Source of the DNA: Virgibacillus profundi
GTDB taxonomy: Bacteria > Bacillota > Bacilli > Bacillales > Amphibacillaceae
Assembly: GCF_002287375.1 (NCBI RefSeq)
Contig: NZ_NPOA01000015.1
Span: forward strand, 62,001-126,000
DNA length: 64,000 bases
Reading direction: 5' to 3'
A model generated the notes under the pieces. That model saw only the letters and a list, made by a program, of their open reading frames with translations, searched no databases and had not been told where the DNA came from. The position numbers and the translations under genes are program-made. This document shows positions 36,098-43,427 of the stretch, piece after piece (positions within the stretch are counted from its first letter, which is position 1; every line of letters starts with the position of its first letter).

Positions 36098-36499
36098 TTA
36101 CTTCCCACCTTTTCCCTCGTTAAATTCGGTAAATAATTGACTGCAAAGCTCTGAAAACTCTTGCTCCGAAACCTTACGACAAATGGATTCGGCAATTAGT
36201 GGATGCAGCTTACTTTTAAGCTGATCCCTGTACGCATCATCGGCCTCTGGCACGCCTTCAGGGTTAACCACCACACCCTTTTGCCGATGGATTAAAATAA
36301 ATCCTTCCTGCTTCAGATGCTGATAGGCTTTGTTAACGGTATGAAGATTAATTCCGATATCAGCAGCTAAAGATCTGACAGATGGTAATGCTTCACCTGG
36401 CTGAATTTTCCCTTTTGCAATACCTTCAATGATCTGATGGATTAGTTGAACATAAATAGGTTCCTTCGATTCAAAATCCAAGTTTATAAACACATTCAA
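36098..36499 (-). CDS. GntR-family regulator (YhcF-type)
   Basis: The 133-residue protein has the GntR winged helix (EPIYVQLIHQIIEGIAKGKI, PSVRSLAADIGINLHTVNKAYQHLKQEGF, RQKGVVV) and a short helical tail. The longest frame starts at ATG 36517, but that ATG lies inside an 18-bp-arm palindrome and has no ribosome site; AAAAGGA lies 7 nt before TTG 36499, so I take TTG as the start. It heads a five-gene minus-strand unit: regulator, DUF1648, PLDc_N, ATPase, permease. Confidence 0.85.
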   Translation of the reverse strand: MNVFINLDFESKEPIYVQLIHQIIEGIAKGKIQPGEALPSVRSLAADIGINLHTVNKAYQHLKQEGFILIHRQKGVVVNPEGVPEADDAYRDQLKSKLHPLIAESICRKVSEQEFSELCSQLFTEFNEGKGGK

Positions 36500-36514
36500 T
36501 TGCACATCCTTTTT

Positions 36515-36564
36515 CATGTGTCATCTGTTATAGTTATAGTATAACAGATGACACATGATGTCAA
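36515..36564 (-). promoter_or_regulatory. Promoter and perfect 18-bp-arm operator of the yhcF-type unit
   Basis: CATGTGTCATCTGTTATA (36515-36532) and its exact reverse complement (36540-36557) flank a 7-bp centre. On the minus strand TTGACA (36564-36559) is followed 17 bp later by TACTAT within the palindrome, so a protein bound there would block the promoter. Autoregulation by the GntR protein is inferred. Confidence 0.8.
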
Positions 36565-36582
36565 TACAATATAATATTAAAT

Positions 36583-36743
36583 TTATCAACAAAGTTATAA
36601 ACAGGAGAAAATGTATACCCACTACACTTTTGTTATATGTCCACAGTATCCACAGGTTTAGTAACAAATCCCTGTGCATAAGTGGGCCTTATTGTAAAAG
36701 CCTTTACGGCACTTACGCACAGATTGTGGATTCATGTGGATAA
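36583..36743. promoter_or_regulatory. Cluster of eight DnaA-box-like sites
   Basis: Within 161 bp there are eight 9-mers close to TTATNCACA. Plus strand: TTATCAACA (36583), TTATAAACA (36595), ATGTCCACA (36637), GTATCCACA (36646), TTACGCACA (36713). Minus strand: TTATGCACA (36681-36673), GAATCCACA (36733-36725), TTATCCACA (36743-36735). Two are perfect. The stretch is AT-rich and lies between a GntR promoter and a repeat element; no dnaA or dnaN is in the window. Confidence 0.65.
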
Positions 36744-36758
36744 TTTGCTCAAATAAAA

Positions 36759-37310
36759 AGACTCTTTTCCTAAACTTTGGGACTGCGGTTACTCGTCCCA
36801 TCAAAATACTGGGGCTGCGCACTACTCGCCCCATCGAAACCATTTGTTGATTTTAACCTTCAGAGTTTATATAGACTGCGACGTAAATTAAGATTAAATT
36901 CCCATGATATGTGCTATTGCTGCCGTCCGGGATCGCTGCGGGCGGATGCTTTCCGCGGGCACGGCTTCAGCCTCCTCGAGAAAACCACTCTGCGGGGTCT
37001 CCAGACACGTGCTATTCCCGCAGGAGTCACCGCCCTACGCTCACCCGAACTGGTGGGGTGGTTTGATGTTTTGTTTATTGTTTACTAATTCGGTTCATCG
37101 ATAGTAACCGGAATGCCAGCGGAGGAAACACATTGAAGACTCCTGCGGGAGGAAAGGCATAGGTGAGACCCCGGAGTGCGCAGCACGAGGAGGCTCACCA
37201 GCCGCCCGCGGAAAGCGAAATGTGTTTCTGGAGCGCTGAATTATCACTCATCGAAATCACACTAAAGTTACGTCGCATCTTATATCGACTACTGGGCATA
37301 TACCAATAAT
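36759..37310. mobile_element. Composite MITE-like repeat, copy C
   Basis: The left end has the terminal sequences CTTTGGGACTGCGG and TGCGCACTACTCGCCCCATC in tandem. Module II follows in minus orientation (about 36919-37050) and module I in plus orientation (about 37117-37230), then the inner inverted motif GTTACGTCGCATCTTATATC. The right outer terminal repeat is missing, so this copy is truncated. Confidence 0.75.
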
Positions 37311-37330
37311 CTATGCAAAAAACAGTCAAT

Positions 37331-37372
37331 AAAAAAGGAAACCAAAGCACTTCAGCTTCGGTTTCCTTTTTT
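37331..37372 (-). terminator. Terminator overlapping the yfhE end
   Basis: An 11-bp stem AAAAGGAAACC / GGTTTCCTTTT overlaps the stop codon of the small yfhE gene; A/T runs on both sides make it usable in either direction. Confidence 0.75.
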
Positions 37373-37483
37373 CGTTAATTCGTTATAAATACTATCAGCC
37401 TGTTTAAATTCCTTTTGATAACGAACTTCCTGTGTTTTTGATAGGAACTTTTCTCTTTGGTTCAGTTTTGACTTTCCTTTCAT
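37352..37483 (-). CDS. yfhE: YfhE-family small protein
   Basis: The 43-residue basic peptide (MKGKSKLNQREKFLSKTQEV, then RYQKEFKQADSIYNELTKK) matches the YfhE pattern, whose core is TQEVxYQxEFKxAD. It has a GGATGG ribosome site before ATG 37483. In B. subtilis, yfhE lies beside yfhF and recX, and the same genes follow here, which supports the call. The function is unknown. It is too short for most automatic gene lists. Confidence 0.78.
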   Translation of the reverse strand: MKGKSKLNQREKFLSKTQEVRYQKEFKQADSIYNELTKKGNRS

Positions 37484-37543
37484 TTTTCCATCCCTCACTT
37501 TTCGTTTAGGATGCCCTCACCAGTAGTGGAATATACATATGTT

Positions 37544-38101
37544 CTAGGAAACTTCTTCTCCTGTAGCAGCAGGTTCGATCGTTGCAAATTGCTGATAGGA
37601 CATATAATGTTCCTTCGTAATGACAAATAGATCATAGACTTCTCCTATTTCATTAATTTTTTGATAAACTTCCGTGTAGATTGTATTTCCAAATGCGGTG
37701 TATGGTAATTTCAATACTGCCTTCATGGACCTTGTGTTTGTTTTTCGTACCTTCATAAAAATACCATCAATACCATGGGTGAAAAATAATTCATCAAAAA
37801 ACAGTTCTTTTGCACGCTTATTATATCCTTTTCCAAAATAAGGCTGGCCGATCCAGGTAGCTAGAAAACCGTGATTTTTATCGATATCAAATAGATTGAT
37901 CGTGCCAATTGGATGATAATATTCATCAACTATCGTTCGGGAGATTAACTCCCCACTTTCTTCAGCTTCCATTGTTTGTTTTGTAATAAAATAAAACTCA
38001 TCACTTGTTGCAGCCTTCTGCCTGACATAGGGAAATACTTCTGGGTGTGATAACAATTCAAATAAAACCGGCACTTCATGTAAATCACGTGTTTTCAGCA
38101 T
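37544..38101 (-). CDS. GNAT-family N-acetyltransferase
   Basis: The 185-residue protein has a GNAT fold of the ribosomal-protein acetyltransferase type (RimJ/RimL-like): IGTINLFDIDKNHGFLATWIGQPYFGKGYNKRAKELFF is split over strand 4 and the acetyl-CoA loop, with QPYFGKGYN as the Q/RxxGxG/A-like motif. AGGAGGG precedes ATG 38101. The transcript leader upstream holds an unusual tRNA-T-arm-like structure. The acceptor substrate is unknown. Confidence 0.82.
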   Translation of the reverse strand: MLKTRDLHEVPVLFELLSHPEVFPYVRQKAATSDEFYFITKQTMEAEESGELISRTIVDEYYHPIGTINLFDIDKNHGFLATWIGQPYFGKGYNKRAKELFFDELFFTHGIDGIFMKVRKTNTRSMKAVLKLPYTAFGNTIYTEVYQKINEIGEVYDLFVITKEHYMSYQQFATIEPAATGEEVS

Positions 38102-38167
38102 AAAAATACCCTCCTTATTGACACAGGAGGGTACCTAAATATCCATAAGGAAATCTAGTTAGTATGC

Positions 38168-38275
38168 ACCCACCCGCGAATTTTCAGTTAACGTTCAACA
38201 AAAAAATTCGGGGTGGGAATCGAACCCACTAGAACCAGTCAAAACTGGTGGCGCACCATTTGCCTTCCCTATTTA
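38168..38275 (-). ncRNA. Structured leader with tRNA T-arm-like hairpin (candidate RNA or tRNA remnant)
   Basis: Read on the minus strand there are three adjacent hairpins: TGGTG-CGC-CACCA, CCAGT-TTTG-ACTGG and GTGGG-TTCGATT-CCCAC; the last has the exact stem and loop of a tRNA T-arm. The 3' side of the T-arm (CCCACCCCGAATTTT) can instead pair with AAAATTCGCGGGTGGG downstream, so two folds exclude each other. No matching acceptor stem exists, so it is not an intact tRNA. It lies upstream of, and is co-oriented with, the GNAT gene. Confidence 0.4.
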
Positions 38276-38401
38276 ACTCGTTCTGCTCAGTTTACTTACG
38301 TAAGTCATCTCTTTCGTATTTTGATATTTATATTTTACAATTTTTTTTATAAAAAGGGAATCATTTTTTTAATTTTTTTCAATAAAAGTTTCGACAAAGC
38401 T

Positions 38402-39298
38402 TCATGTCTTTTTCGACACAATTTCTCTCAATGCTTCTTCTAAATTGGGATAGGCAAATTGGAAGTTATTATCCTCAGCTTTTTTTGGTAAAACATATTG
38501 TCCCTTTCTTATGAGCTGGCTCATTTCTCCGATAGCCAGACGTATTAATGGGGAGGGTGCAGTGATCCAGTATGGTCTTTTTAATACCTTTGCTAAAGTT
38601 TTAGTGAAATCTTTATTCCGTTTTGGATTGGGTGAAGTAACATTAACCGGACCTTCCATCTGCTTATTAAACAAGCAAAACTGAATAAGATTAACGACAT
38701 CTTCTATATGAATCCATGAAATCCATTGCTCACCATTCCCAATTTTTCCACCAGCAAACATTTTAACAGGGAGGCTCATGAGAGGCAGGGATCCTTCTTT
38801 TCCTAAAATAACACCAAATCTCGTTAATATTGTACGAATACCCATAGTTTCAGCCTGTTTCGCAGTTTTTTCCCATTCGAGGGTGACCCTGGCCAGAAAA
38901 TCTCCACCAGGGTTTGCAGTTGCTTCTGTGAAAATCAGGTCCTCTGAAATGCCGTAAAGCCCAACAGCTGAACAACTAATAAATACGTCCGGCTTTTTAT
39001 CTAGTTTTTTCATGATATCAAGGATCTTTTCTGTTGTTTCAATTCTGCTGTCTAATATTGCTTTCTTTTTCGACTTGGACCAGTAGCCAAAGAGTGATTC
39101 ACCGGCAAGATTGATGACAGCATGTATTACAGGTAATTCTTCAACTGGATAATGATAGCTTATGAATGTGGTTTTCTCGTTGTTTGTGTATTTGTCCGGA
39201 GTTCTTGTGAGTATGTAGATATGATGATCCTTCGCAATAAGTGACTTTATGAGGTTTCTTCCAACAAATCCGGTTCCACCGGTCATTAATATGTTCAA
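38402..39298 (-). CDS. yfhF: TIGR01777-type NAD-dependent epimerase YfhF
   Basis: The 298-residue short-chain/epimerase protein opens with the nucleotide-binding LNILMTGGTGFVGRNLI and has the family marks INLAGESLFGYWSKSKK, SCSAVGLYG, TRFGVILGKEGS and a C-terminal DUF1731-like segment (TAPSPLIRLAIGEM...VLPKKAEDNNF). It starts at TTG 39298, since GGAGGGG lies 6 nt upstream; the ATG at 39313 is upstream of that site. It neighbours recX as in B. subtilis. The substrate is unknown. Confidence 0.88.
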   Translation of the reverse strand: MNILMTGGTGFVGRNLIKSLIAKDHHIYILTRTPDKYTNNEKTTFISYHYPVEELPVIHAVINLAGESLFGYWSKSKKKAILDSRIETTEKILDIMKKLDKKPDVFISCSAVGLYGISEDLIFTEATANPGGDFLARVTLEWEKTAKQAETMGIRTILTRFGVILGKEGSLPLMSLPVKMFAGGKIGNGEQWISWIHIEDVVNLIQFCLFNKQMEGPVNVTSPNPKRNKDFTKTLAKVLKRPYWITAPSPLIRLAIGEMSQLIRKGQYVLPKKAEDNNFQFAYPNLEEALREIVSKKT

Positions 39299-39475
39299 TG
39301 AACACCCCTCCAAATTTAAAAGTATATATCAATAGTATATGCCAATCGTAACGATTCTTACAGTAGTGTCCGGAGAATTTTCTCGGGTCGTAGCTCCAGC
39401 GCCTGATTATTGGACTTCCCTAAGCAGGAACTTTCGCTACCGATTTGTTATTATAAGGGAAAGGGGTGAGAAACT

Positions 39476-40306
39476 TTGAGAAAAATTACCCGGATCACTA
39501 CACAAAAGAAACATAAGAATCGGTATAATATCTTTTTGAACGAAGGTCAGGACGAAAAATACGGATTTAGTGTAGATGAAACTATATTAATTGAATATAA
39601 GCTTCGAAAAGGTCTTGAATTGGACGATTCCATGATTACTACACTTGTCCAAAAAGATAATGTACATAAATCATATACCCAAGCTATCAATTTTCTAAGC
39701 TACCGAATGCGAACAAAAAAGGAAATTTATGATTATTTAGTGAAAAAAGAAGTAGAACCGGAGCATATCACACAAATTATGGAAAAATTGGAAAGTCAAA
39801 ACCTGCTGGATGACAAGCTATTTGCTGAAATGTTTGTTCGGACAAGGATGAACACCTCGTCAAAGGGGCCATTGCTAATCAAGAAAGAACTGTTGGAAAA
39901 AGGGGTTTCAGCCTCAATTGCTGCCAGTGCTGTTGAAAACTATCCATACGAGATTCAATATGAAAAAATATTAAAATGGGTTGATAAAAAATTGAATAGA
40001 GGTAAAAAGGAATCTTTTCGCAAACAAAAGCAAAAGCTTCAAGGAACTTTGATGCAAAAAGGCTTCACACAAGATGTAATTAAAGATGCTTTAGCAAATA
40101 TAAATGAAGAAAAAGATGAGGATGCCGAATGGGATGCACTCATTTATCAGGGAGAGAAGCTGCTAAGAAAACATCAGGTGAAATTGGATGGCTATGAACT
40201 GCGTAATAAGCTAAAGGAAGGATTGTTCCGTAAAGGTTTTTCAATAGAATTGATTAATCGATTTTTGGATGAGAGTTTGGATAAAACCCACGATCATTAC
40301 GAATAA
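39476..40306 (+). CDS. recX: Regulatory protein RecX
   Basis: The 276-residue, highly charged helical protein has the RecX repeats: SYTQAINFLSYRMRTKKEIYDYLVKKE, NLLDDKLFAEMFVRTRMN, SKGPLLIKKELLEKGVS and a second three-helix set near the C-terminus. RecX caps and disassembles RecA filaments. Length is usual for Bacillus RecX. The start is TTG 39476 with GGGGTGAG upstream. It lies divergent from yfhF. Confidence 0.9.
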   Translation: MRKITRITTQKKHKNRYNIFLNEGQDEKYGFSVDETILIEYKLRKGLELDDSMITTLVQKDNVHKSYTQAINFLSYRMRTKKEIYDYLVKKEVEPEHITQIMEKLESQNLLDDKLFAEMFVRTRMNTSSKGPLLIKKELLEKGVSASIAASAVENYPYEIQYEKILKWVDKKLNRGKKESFRKQKQKLQGTLMQKGFTQDVIKDALANINEEKDEDAEWDALIYQGEKLLRKHQVKLDGYELRNKLKEGLFRKGFSIELINRFLDESLDKTHDHYE

Positions 40307-40348
40307 TAGATATGTATTATTAATAATGAATTAGTGGAGGTTACTTAT

Positions 40349-40624
40349 ATGGCACAACAGAATCTACATCAGCAATTGCAGCAAGCAAGCCAGCAAATAC
40401 ATGATGCCGAAGAAAATGTCCGACTTGCTCAAGGCTCAGATCCCAACTTGCTTGAGCAAGCAGAACAAGAGCTTAAGAAAGCTGAACAGGTACTGGAAAA
40501 TGCTCAGAACCAGGCAGGAACGGAAGCAACGGAAAACGCCCAATTTCAGCAAGCTTTCCAGCAACTGCATGATACACGGCAACAGGTACAGGAAGCACAG
40601 CAGAATAATAGCGATGTTTTATAG
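40349..40624 (+). CDS. Small Gln-rich helical protein of unknown function
   Basis: The 91-residue protein is 20-25% glutamine with heptad-like Leu/Ala spacing (LHQQLQQASQQIHDAEENV, LLEQAEQELKKAEQVLENA, FQQAFQQLHDTRQQVQEA), so a coiled coil or helical bundle is likely. It has no signal peptide or membrane segment. Start is ATG 40349, 8 nt after GGAGG; the ATG at 40334 lies before that site. I do not recognise a named family. It sits between recX and a repeat element, at the place where B. subtilis has recX-yfhH. Confidence 0.7.
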   Translation: MAQQNLHQQLQQASQQIHDAEENVRLAQGSDPNLLEQAEQELKKAEQVLENAQNQAGTEATENAQFQQAFQQLHDTRQQVQEAQQNNSDVL

Positions 40625-40665
40625 TCTAGGGAACAGTGGGGTTTCGAGTCTTATTCGGCTTTAGG

Positions 40666-41035
40666 TAAAGGTTGTTTTCTCAAGATTGGGATTGCAGTTA
40701 CATGTCCCACCGAAAGATTTGTTGTTTTTGCTATAAAAGATATAAAACAAGACGTCCAGGCGTAGAGAAGCGTTTTATGTGACCGTTCGCACATGTTTTA
40801 GCATCGTTCGGGCACATAGAAGCTTTTTATATGACCGTTTACACTTGTTTCGTTATCGCTTGGGCACATAGCAGTGTTTTATGTGACTGTTTACTCCTAT
40901 TTTGGCATCGTTCGAGCACATAGAAGCGTTTTAATGGACAGTTTGCATCAGCTTTTTTCAAGTCCTAAGGTCCACACACTGCATTTCTGGATTTGTATCT
41001 TGCGGCGTCTTTTTTATAGTTTGAAGAGTTAATAA
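40666..41035. mobile_element. Chimeric element F: MITE-like ends around a 52-bp repeat array
   Basis: The left end (AGATTGGGATTGCAGTTACA, TGTCCCACCGAAAG, then TATAAAAGATATAAAACAAG) matches the composite repeats. The right side has CACACACTGCATTTC and GCGGCGTCTTTTTTATAG, the inner inverted motif of those elements. The GC-rich modules I and II are absent and replaced by array 2 of the 52-bp repeat. It fills the gap between the Gln-rich gene and the SDR gene. Confidence 0.6.
40770..40960. repeat. Array 2 of the 52-bp repeat
   Basis: Units begin at 40770, 40822, 40874 and 40926, exactly 52 bp apart. The core is GCGTTTTATGTGACCGTT plus CATCGTTCGGGCACATAGAA, which is the reverse-complement relative of array 1 (ATAGAG, CGGTCGCAT, CCCGAACG). 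CACATA and TATGTG of neighbouring halves form a hairpin stem. Confidence 0.82.
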
Positions 41036-41087
41036 ATGAAAAAGGAGGTAGTACACCAAAATATCTTTGGCGCGCTACCCCCACATT

Positions 41088-41747
41088 TTAACGATCTACA
41101 TAAATTTCATTTCTTCCATCATCTTCATTGAAAATTTGTTCTGCTACAATTTCTGGCCCTTTTAATTTTGTTGGATCATCAACATGTGTGGAACTTTCCC
41201 AGAATGGTGTGTTCATTCCTCCCATATACACTGCGGTAATCGCGATCGGTTCATCCTCCCACTCTTTTTGCAGACTTTCTGTAAAGCCTCTTACAGCAAA
41301 TTTGCTCGCACAATAGATGGATTCATTCACTTTTCCCCTCAGGCCTGCAGTGGATATAATTGTCAAAATTCTACCATTGCTTTTTCTGATTAGTGGAAGT
41401 GCAGACTGTACTGTATAAATAGTACCCTTAACATTTGTGGCAAGCGTTGTTTCTATTTCATCATTTTTATAATGATCCAATGGTCCAAAAATACCGATAC
41501 CTGCATTATTTATAAATACATCCAGTTCACCAATCTGTTGAAAGGCGATACTAACAGATGCTTCTTCACTTACATCACATAAAATGATTTCAGCTTGTCC
41601 GTTAGATTTGAGAATTTCGCTTTTCACCATTTGTAATTTAGTATCTGTTCGTCCAAGTAAAAAAACCTGATAATTGTTTTTAGCATATTGAAGTGCTAAA
41701 GCACGGCCAAGACCGCTTCCAGCTCCAGTAATAGCAACATTTGGCAT
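41088..41747 (-). CDS. Short-chain dehydrogenase/reductase (SDR)
   Basis: The 219-residue protein is a classical SDR: cofactor motif TGAGSGLGRA, Asp after strand 3 (LCDVSE), NNAGIG, catalytic Ser in IISTAGLRG and YCASK (Tyr-x3-Lys). The second-strand GRTDTK suggests NADP preference. It lies between recX and yfhH, where B. subtilis has none that I recall with certainty. A substrate cannot be predicted. The start at 41747 has a weak AGGGGGAA ribosome site. Confidence 0.88.
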   Translation of the reverse strand: MPNVAITGAGSGLGRALALQYAKNNYQVFLLGRTDTKLQMVKSEILKSNGQAEIILCDVSEEASVSIAFQQIGELDVFINNAGIGIFGPLDHYKNDEIETTLATNVKGTIYTVQSALPLIRKSNGRILTIISTAGLRGKVNESIYCASKFAVRGFTESLQKEWEDEPIAITAVYMGGMNTPFWESSTHVDDPTKLKGPEIVAEQIFNEDDGRNEIYVDR

Positions 41748-41840
41748 GGTTATTCCCCCTATTCATAAAAAAATTCCAGTAAATTTGTGAGTAACATCAT
41801 TTCCATTGTCTTAAACAATTGGTAAAATGTAAAATGATAA

Positions 41841-41861
41841 GGGGAAGGGGAAGGGGAAGGG
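41841..41861 (+). promoter_or_regulatory. G-quadruplex-like tract over the yfhH ribosome binding site
   Basis: Four G runs separated by AA only (GGGG at 41841, 41847 and 41853, GGG at 41859) precede ATG 41872 by 10 nt on the coding strand. They can act as ribosome binding sequence and, in DNA or mRNA, as a two-tetrad or three-tetrad G-quadruplex. Confidence 0.55.
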
Positions 41862-41871
41862 AGAGCATAAA

Positions 41872-42207
41872 ATGAATTATCGATATAGTGATTACTCCAT
41901 TGAGCAATTACATGCAGAAATTGGGAAGCTCAAAGAAAAAGCACAGAAAGCAGAAATGCTAGGGAATATTAGCGAAGTTGCAATAAATGAACGGAAAATG
42001 CAAGTTGCTATATCATATACAATGAATCCAGGAGATTTCTCAGCAAATGAAGTATATCAATTAAAAATGGAGCCTGGCTTTACATTTAAAATTAACTATG
42101 TAAATGGTGTGTTCGCATGGGGACAACGAATAAATCTATTAGATGAAGTATATAAAAAAGAAGAAGCAATTCCAATTTCCTTATTAGGGGATAAAGAGAA
42201 AAAATAA
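41872..42207 (+). CDS. yfhH: YfhH-family (DUF1811) protein
   Basis: The 111-residue protein matches YfhH: an N-terminal helical pair (YSIEQLHAEIGKLKEKAQKAEMLGN, containing the family ELQTEI-like start), MNPGDFSANEVYQL and a small beta domain FKINYVNGVFAWG. The function is unknown. Its place close to recX and yfhP follows the B. subtilis order. The leader is a striking run of G tracts (41841-41861). Confidence 0.88.
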   Translation: MNYRYSDYSIEQLHAEIGKLKEKAQKAEMLGNISEVAINERKMQVAISYTMNPGDFSANEVYQLKMEPGFTFKINYVNGVFAWGQRINLLDEVYKKEEAIPISLLGDKEKK

Positions 42208-42240
42208 AAAAACAGCAGGTGATGATGCCTGCTGTTTTAA
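42208..42240 (+). terminator. Terminator of yfhH
   Basis: AAAACAGCAGG and CCTGCTGTTTT form an 11-bp stem with an 8-nt loop. Confidence 0.9.
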
Positions 42241-42345
42241 ATAGTATTTCTCTAGTCAAAACTGGATTAAAGCCGTTGCAAATAGAGCATCACCAAGCCT
42301 AAATTGAGCAAAACCGACTTAATATTTCGCGAGCCAGGGAGAGCT

Positions 42346-43332
42346 TTAAATTGGACTTTCCTCAACATGTAATTTGCTTTGTAATTTATTTTCGGAAAAA
42401 ATCCAACCGGTATAGGAACTCATTATTCGCATATTGTCATCAATTTGCACGACCGCAACAAAGGGGTAGTATCCTTTGGAACGATAACGTAAATCAATGA
42501 AACGGACTTCTGTAAAATCATCATAGTCGTTTACTTCCCAGCGATAAACCGGTGAGAATGATAAAAATGCTGAAATATTTTTATCTTTTTGTGCTAGCTC
42601 CATGATGGCCGATTCAGGCAATGGGACCTTGTTAAACTCATCAATAATTTCAATATGGCCATTTTCCGCAGCACCAACGTAAAATTTTGTGTCAGTTGTA
42701 ATTGCTACACGCCAATAATTTTGTTTAATCGTTGGTGATGTTGCAATTTGTTCCGTATTTGGAAAATGATCTTTTATCTTTCTTACAATTTCCCGTTTAT
42801 CAATAAAACGTTTGATATAATACAATAGGATTACCGCATAAATAACGAGCCATGTAATCCCTGGATTAGCTCCAAGTGCCCATACACCAATACCTGCGAT
42901 ATGCAGCATGAAAATATAAGGGTCAAATGTATTGATAAACCCATGGGCAATCCACTTACTGGTAAACGGTCGATAGGCCTGTGTTCCATAGGCATTAAAT
43001 ATATCAACAAACACGTGAATGATCACAGCTAAAAACGTCCATATCCATAAATGCAGAAAATTAACCTGTGGAACAAACATATAAATAATGGATGCAATTA
43101 ATATTCCCCATAGGATTACTGCTGGTACGGAATGGGTTGCCCCACGGTGATGCCTTATATAGGTTGCATTATTTTTAAGTTTCAGTACAGTATCAAAGTC
43201 CGGTGCATGAGAACCGACAATTGTTCCGACAAGTACTGCATTAAATAGTGCAGGGTCATTATGCACAACAGGATCTAATGTAGCCAGTCCTGCAAGTGCA
43301 ACTCCCATAACTATATGCGTTCCAGTATCCAT
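42346..43332 (-). CDS. yfhP: YfhP/YdjM-family membrane-bound metal-dependent hydrolase
   Basis: The 328-residue protein has the family histidine/aspartate pattern (MDTGTHIVMGVAL, GSHAPDFDTVLK, YIRHHRGATHSVPAV, HVFVDIFNAYGTQ), four or five membrane helices in the first half and a soluble C-terminal domain. Members are called LexA-binding, inner-membrane-associated hydrolases in databases; activity is not established. It lies divergent from mutY, as yfhP-yfhQ in B. subtilis, where it has been described as a negative regulator of yfhQ (from memory). Confidence 0.9.
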   Translation of the reverse strand: MDTGTHIVMGVALAGLATLDPVVHNDPALFNAVLVGTIVGSHAPDFDTVLKLKNNATYIRHHRGATHSVPAVILWGILIASIIYMFVPQVNFLHLWIWTFLAVIIHVFVDIFNAYGTQAYRPFTSKWIAHGFINTFDPYIFMLHIAGIGVWALGANPGITWLVIYAVILLYYIKRFIDKREIVRKIKDHFPNTEQIATSPTIKQNYWRVAITTDTKFYVGAAENGHIEIIDEFNKVPLPESAIMELAQKDKNISAFLSFSPVYRWEVNDYDDFTEVRFIDLRYRSKGYYPFVAVVQIDDNMRIMSSYTGWIFSENKLQSKLHVEESPI

Positions 43333-43427
43333 TAAGATAGGTCCTCCTTAGATATTACGGTTCTCTATTTAAATTTCGATAAAAATTTTACTTATTTCGC
43401 TTATTGTAACATAAAGGGTGTGCTATT

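Noticed and set aside
36583-36743. Chromosomal origin oriC
   Set aside because: No dnaA, dnaN or other origin-flanking genes occur near it; only the DnaA-box cluster is supported.
38168-38275. Intact tRNA, tmRNA end or T-box
   Set aside because: There is no pairing acceptor stem, no tag-coding frame, and no T-box consensus; only the T-arm-like hairpin is convincing.
38213-38443. 76-residue plus-strand frame starting MGIEPTRTSQNWW
   Set aside because: The GIEPT peptide is simply the complement of a T-arm sequence (TGGGAATCGAACCCA), a known source of spurious proteins; no ribosome site.
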